A stretch of 17,463 nucleotides of DNA from an uncultured Parasutterella sp. (GTDB taxonomy: Bacteria > Pseudomonadota > Gammaproteobacteria > Burkholderiales > Burkholderiaceae_F), in NCBI GenBank assembly GCA_900766055.1, contig CAAFTZ010000052.1, positions 1 to 17,463 of the forward strand, given 5' to 3'. Position numbers and translations under genes: made by a program. Positions within the stretch are counted from its first letter, which is position 1, and each line of letters starts with the position of its first letter. Positions 1 to 8,293 of this stretch are shown here, piece by piece. The notes beneath the pieces are model-generated. The model worked only from the letters and a program-made list of their open reading frames with translations. It ran no database searches and had not been told where the DNA came from.

Positions 1-2
1 AT

Positions 3-1736
3 GCTGGATTGCTGGGAGGTTGGGATTGTACTCAAATCCTAACTTTCGGAAGTTACACTTTAGGCTTATTCTGCTTTGTTACTCTATTTTTAGAGTTCGC
101 CCTGCTATTTTACCCTTTGCTTAAGAACCTAAGGAAAACTTCAATAGCAATTTTTATCCTCATTGATTCTTTGCTGTTAATCTATCTCTTAAGCGATTCT
201 TTTGTTTATCCGCTCTATCGCACCCATTTGAATTTTGCAATGATTCAAATGACAATTTTCGGAGGTGGTCGTATCGTTTCCTTTTCGCCGCAGATGGCTG
301 GCGAAATAGCATCACTGGTCTTCGGGATCGTAATTCTTTCGTACGGTTTTGCCAGACTCTCCCTATGTCTCTCAAAATACAGAAAGTTGACATATAGTTT
401 GTTTGCTGCCGTTTTAATTGGGTTCGTTATTTCTAATTTCATATATTCCTGGTGTTTCGCAAATTTCAATAATCGCTTGACTTCTGTTTTCGACAAAGTA
501 CCTCTAGCTAGACCCTTAAGGATGAATACGTTGCTTCAAAAGTTCGAGTTAATTGACAAAAAAGCGATAGATACAAGAAAAGTGAGCCTAAGTGAGGGTG
601 GTTTGATGGACTATCCCTTGAATTCTCTCAATTGCAGCCCTGACAAAGACTACAACATCTTGTTTTTGTTTGTTGATACCTTAAGGTACGACATGCTCAC
701 GGAAGAAGTCATGCCGAATACGTGGAAGTTTGCACAAGAAAACGTCAGATTCAAGAACCATTACTCGAACGGGAATAACACTAGGCATGGCATTTTTTCT
801 TTGTTCACGGGGCTGCCGGGAAAATATTGGACAAGTTCTCTGACATCCGGAACACCGGGGATTTTAATTTCAGCGCTGCAGAAGCGAAATTATGAAATCG
901 GTATTTTTACCGGAGCTCCCTTAAATATGCCCGAGTTCCATAAGTCAATTTTTTCTACAGTTCGCGATCTGAACGTATACCCCCGAGGGGATTCGTCGGT
1001 GGAGTCTGATGCTTTTGCTGTGGAAGATTTCAAAAAATGGCAATCCGGACTAAAACCGGGATCTCGTTTCTTCAGCTTCATATTCTTAGATTCTGTACAC
1101 GGATACCAGTTTCCTCCGGGCGAAAAATACGAAGTCTTCAAACCTTACTGGAAATCGGTCAATCATATGGAGCTGAATAACTCATTCGATCCTGCTCCCT
1201 ATCTTGCTCGATACAAAAACGCCGTTCGTTATACGGACGATTTGATTCAAGAGGTTTTGAATTACTTAAATAGCAAGAACTTGTTAGACAACACAATAGT
1301 AGTGATCAGTTCAGACCACGGCGATGAATTTAATGACAACAAACTGAATTTTTGGGGGCACGGCGGAAACTTTACAGACGCTCAGATAAAAGTTCCCTTG
1401 GTGATCCATTGGCCTGGTAAAAAATCGGCCAATGTTGAGTATGTGACTTCACACTTGGATTTAGTTCCTACTCTTCTGCCGGAGGTGCTTGGATGTTCTA
1501 ACCCCACTCAGGATTACTCGGTCGGAACCTCTATTTGGAAAGAAGCAGGAAGAAGAGACTGGGTGTATTCCACAGGCTGGAGTCGGGACGCTTTCGTTGA
1601 GCCTCACCGCATTGTCTTAATTAATGCTGCGGGAGCGTTGGAGTTTTTAGACAAAACATATCGGCCGACCAAAGACCGAACAATCCCGCCGTATTTATCC
1701 GAGGTCTTAAAGGAAAATTCAAGGTATGTTAAATGA
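3..1736 (+). CDS. YejM/PbgA-like inner-membrane sulfatase-fold protein, 5' partial
   Basis: This is an inner-membrane protein of the DUF3413 plus sulfatase type (YejM/PbgA/LapC family), which in enterics helps balance LPS and phospholipid at the inner membrane. The frame is open to the window edge; the first in-window start is a TTG at 9. Compared with my memory of E. coli YejM (about 586 residues), some 40 residues including the first membrane helix lie upstream. Numbering from that TTG, hydrophobic segments lie near 11-38, 44-64, 98-120 and 129-150. A linker and a periplasmic sulfatase fold follow from about 214. All the metal and nucleophile positions expected of the fold are visible: D223 in FVDTLRYD, T258 in NGNNTRHG, D436-H437 in SSDHGDEF and H451 in GHGGNF. 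It may therefore be an active phosphoethanolamine- or phosphoglycerol-transferase-like enzyme rather than only a sensor. Its stop overlaps the rfbD 3' end by 8 bases, tail to tail. Confidence 0.8.
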   Translation, partial: AGLLGGWDCTQILTFGSYTLGLFCFVTLFLEFALLFYPLLKNLRKTSIAIFILIDSLLLIYLLSDSFVYPLYRTHLNFAMIQMTIFGGGRIVSFSPQMAGEIASLVFGIVILSYGFARLSLCLSKYRKLTYSLFAAVLIGFVISNFIYSWCFANFNNRLTSVFDKVPLARPLRMNTLLQKFELIDKKAIDTRKVSLSEGGLMDYPLNSLNCSPDKDYNILFLFVDTLRYDMLTEEVMPNTWKFAQENVRFKNHYSNGNNTRHGIFSLFTGLPGKYWTSSLTSGTPGILISALQKRNYEIGIFTGAPLNMPEFHKSIFSTVRDLNVYPRGDSSVESDAFAVEDFKKWQSGLKPGSRFFSFIFLDSVHGYQFPPGEKYEVFKPYWKSVNHMELNNSFDPAPYLARYKNAVRYTDDLIQEVLNYLNSKNLLDNTIVVISSDHGDEFNDNKLNFWGHGGNFTDAQIKVPLVIHWPGKKSANVEYVTSHLDLVPTLLPEVLGCSNPTQDYSVGTSIWKEAGRRDWVYSTGWSRDAFVEPHRIVLINAAGALEFLDKTYRPTKDRTIPPYLSEVLKENSRYVK

Positions 1737-2571
1737 GCGACCCCATTCGCAAGCTAAGTTCTTTTCGCCAATCCAACATCGGAGGAAGCTGCAGCTCTCG
1801 AAGAACTCGGTTCTCTAGTCTCGAATTTCGTGGTCTGGGCGCTGGGCGAGGATATTCTTCTGTAGTGCACGGAACTACTTTTTGATTGATACCTGCAACC
1901 CTAAATATTTCTTGAGCGAAGTCAAACCAGCTGGCCTCACCTTCACAGGTTGCATGGACGATCCCCCGGAAATCAGTTTCAAGAAGTCTTTCAATCGTAG
2001 CAGCTGCAGAAACCGTGCTCGTTGGATTCCCGATTTGATCATTTACGACCTTTATTTCAGGCAAGCCGCTTCTAGCGGCTTTAAGCATTGTCGAGACAAA
2101 GTTTTTACCGCCCTCACCATAAAGCCAGCTAATCCTCACTATCGCCCAGTTATCGCAGCTGCTTTGGATGTTTTGCTCGCCTAACAGTTTACTTTGGCCG
2201 TAAACGGACAAGGGGCCAAAGGGGACATCGTATTCGCTGTAAGGCCTGTTAAGCTTTCCGTCAAAAACATAATCACTTGAAATTCCAACGAGTCTGGCAC
2301 CTGACTCGTAAGCGGCTCGAGCTATGTTTTTACTGCCATCTGCATTTACAGCGAAAGCAAGTTCAGGGTTTATCTCACACGCATCTACATTTGTATAAGC
2401 AGCACTATGGATAATGACGTCGGGTTTGTTCTCCCGACAAAAACGGTAGACCTGGGCTGCATTTGTGACGTTAAGTTCGTTTGAAGACGGGAGGAGAAGC
2501 GAGTGTCGGCTGAATTTTTTGACAAGCTCTCTCCCAAGCAAACCGGTTGACCCCGTAATCAATATCTTCAT
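1729..2571 (-). CDS. rfbD: dTDP-4-dehydrorhamnose reductase (RmlD/RfbD)
   Basis: It catalyses the last step of dTDP-L-rhamnose synthesis, the NAD(P)H-dependent reduction of dTDP-4-dehydrorhamnose, in the cytoplasm. The 280-residue product is near the family's usual length. It opens with the Rossmann motif ILITGSTGLLG (glycines 7, 10 and 13). It has the SSDYVFDG segment at 98-105 and the catalytic Y124-xxx-K128 in VYGQSKLLGE. The frame is open a further 28 codons upstream, but the ATG at 2571 is chosen because the Rossmann strand begins right there and because it forms an ATGA overlap with the rfbC stop, the usual sign of translational coupling. It is the last gene of the minus-strand wbaP-rfbB-rfbC-rfbD run. 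Its 3' end runs into the convergent YejM-like gene with no room for a terminator between them. Confidence 0.93.
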   Translation of the reverse strand: MKILITGSTGLLGRELVKKFSRHSLLLPSSNELNVTNAAQVYRFCRENKPDVIIHSAAYTNVDACEINPELAFAVNADGSKNIARAAYESGARLVGISSDYVFDGKLNRPYSEYDVPFGPLSVYGQSKLLGEQNIQSSCDNWAIVRISWLYGEGGKNFVSTMLKAARSGLPEIKVVNDQIGNPTSTVSAAATIERLLETDFRGIVHATCEGEASWFDFAQEIFRVAGINQKVVPCTTEEYPRPAPRPRNSRLENRVLRELQLPPMLDWRKELSLRMGSLI

Positions 2572-3116
2572 GAGACTAAACCTGAGGTGAAGGTTCGAAA
2601 GGACGGGGCGCAAGCGTCCTTGGGGCTTAGTGTCGGATTTGTATTTATTGGCCAATCAATTCCGACAACCGGATCATTCCATTTAATGCATCCCTCATCG
2701 CTGGGATGATAAAAGTCAGTGCATTTATAGGTGACTAAGGCTTTAGGACTTAAAACGAAAAAACCATGGGCAAACCCAGGAGGAATCCAAAGTTGGTTTT
2801 TGTCTATCCCGTTTAAAACAACGCTTTGCCATCTTCCAAAGGTCGGAGAACTTCTTCTTAAATCTACAGCGACGTCAAAGACTTCGCCCTCTATAGCGGT
2901 AATGAGCTTCCCTTGCGGATATTTTTTCTGAAAATGTAGTCCTCTTAACGTTCCATAGGATGAAAAAGAAAAGTTGTCTTGAACGAAATGACTGGAAATA
3001 CCAAGTTTTTGATAACGAGTTTCCTGCCATGTTTCGACAAAACACCCGCGGTCATCCTTATGGATATCGGGAAAAAATTCAATTAAACCTTCAATCTCGA
3101 AATGTTTGATTCTCAT
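2568..3116 (-). CDS. rfbC: dTDP-4-dehydrorhamnose 3,5-epimerase (RmlC/RfbC)
   Basis: This cupin-fold epimerase converts dTDP-4-dehydro-6-deoxyglucose to dTDP-4-dehydrorhamnose. From the ATG at 3116 the product is 182 residues, the normal length. Family motifs appear in order: DDRGCFVETW (21-30), QDNFSFSSYGTLRGLHFQ (46-63) with the catalytic His at 61, GKL around K70, PPGFAHGF (112-119) and YKCTDFYHP (130-138). The start is uncertain. The ATG gives about 22 residues before the DxRG motif, as in relatives, but its nearest AGGA lies 17 bases upstream. An in-frame TTG at 3167 overlaps the rfbB stop (TTGA) and follows AAGGAG by only three bases, which would add 17 residues. I prefer the ATG on family length. 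Confidence 0.9.
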   Translation of the reverse strand: MRIKHFEIEGLIEFFPDIHKDDRGCFVETWQETRYQKLGISSHFVQDNFSFSSYGTLRGLHFQKKYPQGKLITAIEGEVFDVAVDLRRSSPTFGRWQSVVLNGIDKNQLWIPPGFAHGFFVLSPKALVTYKCTDFYHPSDEGCIKWNDPVVGIDWPINTNPTLSPKDACAPSFRTFTSGLVS

Positions 3117-3163
3117 AATTAGTAAGCAAGAAATCCTAAAGAGCGGCGGAGGGCCCAAGAGGA

Positions 3164-4240
3164 TCAACTGCTCCTTGGACGCTTGTCTTCATAATTTAAT
3201 TTCATCCAGTCACTGTAGTGTTTATTTTTGACGTTCTTAATCCATCCCGGATTATTTAAGTACCAGACCACTGTCTCTCTGAGTCCTGTGTGGAATGAAT
3301 GAGATGGTCTCCATCCGAGTTCTTTAAATATTTTGTTGTTGTTTATGGCGTAACGAAAATCATGTCCGGGCCTATCCTTAACGAAACGAACCTGATCGAA
3401 GTACGAACAGCCGTCTCTTCTTGGATTTACCTCATCAAGGATTTCAGTAATTGCCCGAACAATCTCTAAGTTTGAAAACTCTGAATTTCCGCCGATGTTA
3501 TACACGGCTCCGGGAGCTGCGTTCCTGACAACAAGATCAATAGCAGAACAATGATCTTCAACATGGATCCAGTCCCGAATATTCGACCCGTCACCGTAAA
3601 CAGGAAGGTTTTTTCCTGCGACAGCATTTAATACCATAAGTGGAATTAGTTTTTCAGGGTACTGCCGAGGGCCGTAATTATTAGAGCAATGCGTTATCAA
3701 CGTCGGTAGTCCATAGGTCCGATTAAAAGCACGGACGAAATGATCTGCGGACGCTTTGGAAGCAGAGTAGGGGCTGTTGGGTCTGTAAGGACTCGATTCC
3801 GTGAAGGATGGATCTTTCTTACCGAGTGAACCAAACACTTCATCGGTGGAAACATGAAGAAATCTAAAACTGTCCTTTCCGGCTTTGCACAAATGATTCC
3901 AGTAGTCCAAGGCCGAAGAGAGTAGACGGGTAGTGCCAATGACATTGGTTTGAAGGAAGGCTTCTGGCTCTAAGATAGAGCGATCTACGTGGCTTTCTGC
4001 TGCAAAGTTAACGACAAACTCCGGTTTGAAGTCGCGGAATATTTTTGCGGTCGAAGACTTGTCGGCAATATCTCCTTGGACAAAATAATAATTTGGATGT
4101 TCGGCTATTGAGGACAAGTTTTCAGGATTGCCTGCGTAAGTTAGCTTATCGAGATTAAGAACGGAATCTCCGTTTGCAATCCTTTGAAGGATAAAGCAGG
4201 AGCCGATAAAACCCGCGCCGCCGGTGACTAAAAATTTCAT
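3164..4240 (-). CDS. rfbB: dTDP-glucose 4,6-dehydratase (RmlB/RfbB)
   Basis: This extended short-chain dehydrogenase makes dTDP-4-dehydro-6-deoxyglucose from dTDP-glucose with bound NAD+, the second step of dTDP-rhamnose synthesis. All hallmarks are intact in its 358 residues: VTGGAGFIG (glycines 7, 10 and 13), AAESHVDRS (80-88), the catalytic STDE (T132, D133, E134), YSASK (Y158, K162), and the substrate-binding stretch SNNYGPRQYPEKLIP (186-200). The C-terminus ends in the family segment with WYLNNPGW. It lies 25 bases after wbaP and is followed by rfbC, so it is probably cotranscribed with both. The thymidylyltransferase RfbA that supplies its substrate is not encoded in the window. A degenerate paralogue lies at 12167-13147. 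Confidence 0.95.
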   Translation of the reverse strand: MKFLVTGGAGFIGSCFILQRIANGDSVLNLDKLTYAGNPENLSSIAEHPNYYFVQGDIADKSSTAKIFRDFKPEFVVNFAAESHVDRSILEPEAFLQTNVIGTTRLLSSALDYWNHLCKAGKDSFRFLHVSTDEVFGSLGKKDPSFTESSPYRPNSPYSASKASADHFVRAFNRTYGLPTLITHCSNNYGPRQYPEKLIPLMVLNAVAGKNLPVYGDGSNIRDWIHVEDHCSAIDLVVRNAAPGAVYNIGGNSEFSNLEIVRAITEILDEVNPRRDGCSYFDQVRFVKDRPGHDFRYAINNNKIFKELGWRPSHSFHTGLRETVVWYLNNPGWIKNVKNKHYSDWMKLNYEDKRPRSS

Positions 4241-4265
4241 TGTTTATATAATCTTCCAGTCGAGA

Positions 4266-5717
4266 TCAATAAGCTCCGGAGTGGGAGGATAGGACAACTC
4301 TCACAGTCTTAACCAGTAGACTGATGTCCAGCCAGATGTTCCAATTGCGCACATACCATGCATCCAATCGGACTCGGCGACTGTAGGAGGTATCACTTCG
4401 ACCGCTTGTCTGCCATAAGCCTGTCATCCCGGGTCTAACCATTGTGTAATCGGAAAAGAAGACGTCATATTTAATGACTTCCTCATCCACGATAGGCCTT
4501 GGGCCGACAAGACTCATTTGACCGCGAATGACATTAAAAAGCTGAGGCAATTCATCAAGCGAAGTTTTACGAAGGAATGCTCCGATCTTAGTCACTCTCG
4601 GATCATGCTTGAGTTTATGCGTCTCTTCCCACTCTTTTGCCGCTTCAGGGTTGGCACGTAAATATTCTTGTAAGCACCTGTCGGAGTCGACCACCATTGA
4701 GCGGAATTTATAACAGTTGAAATAAATACCGTCTTTACCGATACGCCGATGAGCGTAAAAGGCCGGTCCCGGACTTGAGGCTTTGATGGCAATGGCGATC
4801 CCTAAAAGAATCGGTGAAATCGCAATCGTCCCGACGGTTGCGACCGATAGATCGAATGCTCTCTTAAAGAATTGGTTGTACCACCGTGAAAGATTATTTT
4901 TAACGGAAATGACGACAAGATTTTCAGAATATAGTCTGTGCATTTCCATATTGGATACAGGCAGCTCCTCCGTTTCCGGTACGAAAGAAATATTCTTAAC
5001 CAGAGGAAAAATTTCATCAATAAGTGTGTAAAGCCGCCGTTTGTCCATTCTCGGGGCCAGGATCAGGATGTTTTGTACTCCTGTCCGAAGGATAATTCTT
5101 GCGGCCTTGTCCGTAGAGCCGAGCCGGGGGTATTTTCCTTCGAGGGCGGTCCCAGAAGTTTTATCATCGATAATTCCTACGACTTTGATTCCAAAAAAGG
5201 AGTTTGTCGCGGAATAGTTCAAGACGCGTTTTGCTGTGTCGTCGGATCCGATGATGATCGTCGGTTCTAAAAGGATATTGGCACGGTTACAGAGGTAACG
5301 AATAAGAAGGCGAGAGCCGCAAACAAAAACGAAAACAAAACAGCCTAAGAATGCAATAAAAAGGCGCGAAACGACAGGAGCTTTCCCCGCGATAAATAAA
5401 ACGACAATAGAGACGACAATGGCATAGATTACCGAGTAGAAGGTTCTCCGAATCATCTCCCCGATAGAAAGCAAACGAATATAGGTTCTGCCCCAGTGGA
5501 GGAAAACCATGAAAATGAGAGGTACAAACAAGTAGAAATAAAAATTGTTCAGCTCGAACCAATCGTTCTTTCTTCCGAGTAACTCTAAAACAATGTCCCT
5601 GCCTCCGACGGCACACCACTCGGCAATAATAATAGCCAAGTAGTCCGTAACCAACAGGAGCAGCGGCTGGAGCGTCGAACTGTACCTGTCTGTAAAAGAG
5701 ATAGAGGGGTTTGCCAT
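4266..5717 (-). CDS. wbaP: Undecaprenyl-phosphate sugar-1-phosphate transferase, WbaP type
   Basis: This polyisoprenyl-phosphate hexose-1-phosphate transferase starts O-unit or exopolysaccharide assembly at the inner membrane; WbaP itself uses UDP-galactose. The 483 residues show the full-length family layout. Four hydrophobic segments lie near 15-35, 55-75, 93-111 and 115-135. A soluble Rossmann-like region spans about 150-265, a membrane-entering helix 288-312, and the bacterial sugar transferase domain runs to the end. Domain motifs seen are YKFRSM (336-341), DPRVTKIGAFLRKTSLDELPQ (372-392, with the catalytic Asp-Glu pair at 388-389), GPRP (405-408) and PGMTGLWQTSGR (429-440). The closing LDAWYVRNWNIWLDI favours WbaP over WcaJ or PglC types. 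Sugar specificity cannot be read from the sequence. The ATG at 5717 has only a weak ribosome site. It is the first gene of the minus-strand rhamnose operon. Confidence 0.85.
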   Translation of the reverse strand: MANPSISFTDRYSSTLQPLLLLVTDYLAIIIAEWCAVGGRDIVLELLGRKNDWFELNNFYFYLFVPLIFMVFLHWGRTYIRLLSIGEMIRRTFYSVIYAIVVSIVVLFIAGKAPVVSRLFIAFLGCFVFVFVCGSRLLIRYLCNRANILLEPTIIIGSDDTAKRVLNYSATNSFFGIKVVGIIDDKTSGTALEGKYPRLGSTDKAARIILRTGVQNILILAPRMDKRRLYTLIDEIFPLVKNISFVPETEELPVSNMEMHRLYSENLVVISVKNNLSRWYNQFFKRAFDLSVATVGTIAISPILLGIAIAIKASSPGPAFYAHRRIGKDGIYFNCYKFRSMVVDSDRCLQEYLRANPEAAKEWEETHKLKHDPRVTKIGAFLRKTSLDELPQLFNVIRGQMSLVGPRPIVDEEVIKYDVFFSDYTMVRPGMTGLWQTSGRSDTSYSRRVRLDAWYVRNWNIWLDISLLVKTVRVVLSSHSGAY

Positions 5718-5946
5718 TTATTGCTTACTCGAAATATCTTGAACCTGAATTTTACTCCGAACCTTATTTTTGACGAATGAAAGATCTGGTCCTCACCTAG
5801 GCGTGACTGTAAAGGATCATTTTTTCACGATGTATTTTTGATTGAGCGATTATTTCATCGACAAGAATTGATGTTGCGGCGTAAACCGTCGCACTGTTGG
5901 TTAGATTAGAGTCTTTAGAATAGAGCCGAATTGTTCGAGAATAGAT
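5718..5946. promoter_or_regulatory. Divergent intergenic region between wbaP and radA
   Basis: These 229 bases separate two divergent genes and so should hold both promoters. On the minus strand, TAAAAT at 5750-5755 could be the -10 box for wbaP, but no good -35 sits at the right distance. On the plus strand no convincing sigma-70 pair was found before radA. The RfaH-associated ops core GGCGGTAG was not seen. No gene or strong structure is apparent. Confidence 0.3.
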
Positions 5947-7398
5947 ATGGCAAGTAAATCCAAAACGAAAACCGCATGGGTGTGTTCAGAGTGCGGATAC
6001 GATGCTCCGAAATGGTTCGGACAGTGTCCTTCCTGTAAAGCCTACAACACGATGAAAGAATTCCGAATCGAAGCGGAGTCTTCTAATCGTTATGCGCGGG
6101 CAGAACAGGCCGCTGCAACTTCCTCGGCAAGAGGCAGGACAGCCCTTGCCGGGACCAGCGATATTCTCGATTTATCAGAAATTGAAGCAAAGGAAAGCCC
6201 GAGAATCTTAATCGGCTTCAGCGAACTCGAAAGGGCGCTGGGTGGAGGCTTTGTTCCAGGCTCCGTCGTGCTAATCGGCGGTGACCCCGGGATCGGAAAA
6301 TCGACCTTGCTGCTCCAAGCAATGTGCAAAATGGTTGCTTTGGGTCAGGTTTGCCTTTATGCGAGCGGCGAAGAAAGTCCGACTCAGGTTGCGCTTCGCG
6401 CTCAGCGTCTCGGTGTTAATACTAAAGGTCTCAAATTTATCAGCGAAATTCAGCTTGAAAAAATTGAAGCGATCATTGAAGAAACTAGCCCCCAGTGGGT
6501 TGTGATTGACTCGATCCAAACACTTTTCTCCGAAGATTTAAGTGCGGCGCCGGGGTCTGTTTCTCAGGTTAAAGAATGTGCAGCGCGGCTGACGAGAATT
6601 GCCAAACGAAAGGGCATCGGCGTTATCTTCGTCGGACACGTCACAAAAGAGGGCGCTATGGCCGGCCCTCGCGTCTTGGAACACATGGTTGACACTGTCC
6701 TTTATTTTGAAGGGGATCCGGAGTCGAATTACCGTATTCTTCGCGCGTGTAAAAATCGTTTCGGTTCTGTCAACGAAATCGGTGTTTTCGGGATGACAGA
6801 CAAGGGGTTGCGCGGTGTCAGAAACCCTTCGGCTCTTTTTCTGGCAGAAAGACGAGAAGGTGTGGCCGGGAGCGTGACCTTTATTAATTTAGAGGGTACG
6901 CGTCCGATCCTTATCGAGATTCAAGCTTTGGTTGACAAATCCATGCTCCCGAATCCCAAACGCCTTACTGTCGGTACCGATGCCCAGCGTCTCACGATGC
7001 TTCTTGCAATTTTGCATCGTCATGTGACCCTTTCTACCTATGACCAAGATGTTTTTCTGAATGCTGTCGGCGGCATTAAGATCAATGAAACGGCGAGTGA
7101 CTTAGCTGTGCTTATCGCGATTGTTTCTTCGATGACGAATCAGGCAGTCAGCAGTAAGACGGCGATTTTTGGGGAGGTCGGCTTAGGCGGTGAAATTCGA
7201 CCGGTTTCTAGGGGGCAGGAACGTATCAAGGAAGCTTCTAAGCTTGGCTTCAAAAGAATCATTGTTCCTCTTAAGAATAAAGCAAGTGACATTCCCGATG
7301 TTGAAATCATCGGAGTAGACAATCTTAGAGACGCTGTAAAGGTTGTCTTTGGATCGAACCGTGTCAAAAACGACGAACAGATTTATCCCGATGAATAA
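5947..7398 (+). CDS. radA: DNA repair protein RadA (branch-migration ATPase)
   Basis: RadA is a RecA-like hexameric helicase that loads on D-loops and extends them during homologous recombination. The 483-residue product carries every family hallmark. There is a four-cysteine zinc finger at the N-terminus (C13, C16, C27, C30). The Walker A motif is GGDPGIGKST (K118), and the Walker B-like segment is WVVIDS (D188). The RadA-specific KNRFG motif is at 269-273. A C-terminal Lon-like domain includes FGEVGLGGEIRPV near 408-420. The start is ATG at 5947 with only a weak purine stretch upstream. It stands alone on the plus strand, divergent from wbaP and convergent with the DUF805 gene 40 bases away across a shared hairpin. 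Confidence 0.97.
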   Translation: MASKSKTKTAWVCSECGYDAPKWFGQCPSCKAYNTMKEFRIEAESSNRYARAEQAAATSSARGRTALAGTSDILDLSEIEAKESPRILIGFSELERALGGGFVPGSVVLIGGDPGIGKSTLLLQAMCKMVALGQVCLYASGEESPTQVALRAQRLGVNTKGLKFISEIQLEKIEAIIEETSPQWVVIDSIQTLFSEDLSAAPGSVSQVKECAARLTRIAKRKGIGVIFVGHVTKEGAMAGPRVLEHMVDTVLYFEGDPESNYRILRACKNRFGSVNEIGVFGMTDKGLRGVRNPSALFLAERREGVAGSVTFINLEGTRPILIEIQALVDKSMLPNPKRLTVGTDAQRLTMLLAILHRHVTLSTYDQDVFLNAVGGIKINETASDLAVLIAIVSSMTNQAVSSKTAIFGEVGLGGEIRPVSRGQERIKEASKLGFKRIIVPLKNKASDIPDVEIIGVDNLRDAVKVVFGSNRVKNDEQIYPDE

Positions 7399-7401
7399 AA
7401 G

Positions 7402-7422
7402 AGGCCGTCGCTTGGACGGCCT
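7402..7422. terminator. Bidirectional hairpin terminator between radA and the DUF805 gene
   Basis: An 8-bp perfect stem, AGGCCGTC (7402-7409) with GACGGCCT (7415-7422), closes a GCTTG loop. Read on the minus strand the stem is followed by CTTTTATT, a usable U-tract for the DUF805 gene; on the plus strand it is followed only by TAAATA. It sits in the 40-base gap between the two convergent stop codons. Confidence 0.7.
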
Positions 7423-7438
7423 TAAATAGACTGATTGA

Positions 7439-8143
7439 TTATTTTCCGGAGAGTTTGTTCAACCGGGCAACCAATGACGATTCTTCTCCTCTCATCGGAC
7501 GATGAGTTTCGCTCTTGGACGGTGAGGCCGCGGCCGGTCTGTCTTCGAGGCCGGCCTGAGCATCGGCGTTAGCAAGATTTTCGTGCATGATTTCGTCCAT
7601 GACGGAACCTTTTGCAGGCGTATTCTGATTTTGCTGTGTCACTGTTTCGTCTCCATTGGATTGTGGTCTGTAGGCAACAGTTCCGTACGGACCGTAAACA
7701 TCCGCCCCGGGCTCGGGGACTTTCTCTCCCGGAAACCTCGGTGCGTGAAGCCCATAATAATTCGGGTACGGAGAAGATGGCAAGAGCAGCATCAGTAACA
7801 CTACGAGATTAAGAAGCGGAATTAACTGAGCAATGACCCAAAACCCGCTATGGTTCCTGTCATGCAGACGTCGTACCGTAACCGCGAGGGACGGAAAGAA
7901 AATCGCTATGCAGAAAATCAAATAAAGGCTTCCGAAAATCAAAGCGAGAATAGGATCTTTCGGAAAAACAGGTATCCCGTCAAACATTGCATCTTCCGGG
8001 ATGTCAACAAGCTTAGATATGAACCAGAATGCCCATAAAATCAGAAGATTGATAATAGTGAAAGACCAATATTCAGTACGAGAAGCGCGCCCCTGAAACG
8101 TAAAATATTTACTGAAGCAGTAGCGATACCACTGAAAAAACAT
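7439..8143 (-). CDS. DUF805 family inner-membrane protein with hydrophilic tail
   Basis: The first 140 residues of this 234-residue protein match the DUF805 membrane family (YhaH/YiiR-like), whose function is unknown. It has the family segment FQGRASRTEYW (16-26) and hydrophobic helices near 27-46, 64-90 and 101-122. The loop motif RRLHDRNHSG (91-100) is present, then a Pro/Tyr-rich stretch after the last helix. Residues 140-234 are a hydrophilic, probably disordered tail rich in Glu, Asp, Gln, Pro and Ala, which many DUF805 proteins lack. The ATG at 8143 is preceded by AAAGGAG six bases away, a strong ribosome site. TACAAT at 8167-8172 on the minus strand is a possible -10 box. The gene is divergent from the lipoprotein gene and ends at the shared hairpin after radA. 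Confidence 0.85.
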   Translation of the reverse strand: MFFQWYRYCFSKYFTFQGRASRTEYWSFTIINLLILWAFWFISKLVDIPEDAMFDGIPVFPKDPILALIFGSLYLIFCIAIFFPSLAVTVRRLHDRNHSGFWVIAQLIPLLNLVVLLMLLLPSSPYPNYYGLHAPRFPGEKVPEPGADVYGPYGTVAYRPQSNGDETVTQQNQNTPAKGSVMDEIMHENLANADAQAGLEDRPAAASPSKSETHRPMRGEESSLVARLNKLSGK

Positions 8144-8293
8144 TTTTTACTCCTTTGTTCTAGGTTCATTGTATTTGGGTTCAGTAGCATTTGCCTATCG
8201 AGGTTCCAAAACGTGCAGTCAAAAATCCTGCTTCGTTCCCTGACGAAAATCTCGGAAACCAATAAAATTCCAGAAAACATTAGGGTCCGATTT

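Noticed and set aside
3117..3167. TTG at 3167 as the rfbC start
   Set aside because: It would add 17 residues not expected in the family, and its AAGGAG is only three bases away; kept as an alternative in the rfbC entry.
5718..5946. RfaH/ops or JUMPstart-type antitermination site before wbaP
   Set aside because: The ops core GGCGGTAG was not found on the coding strand.
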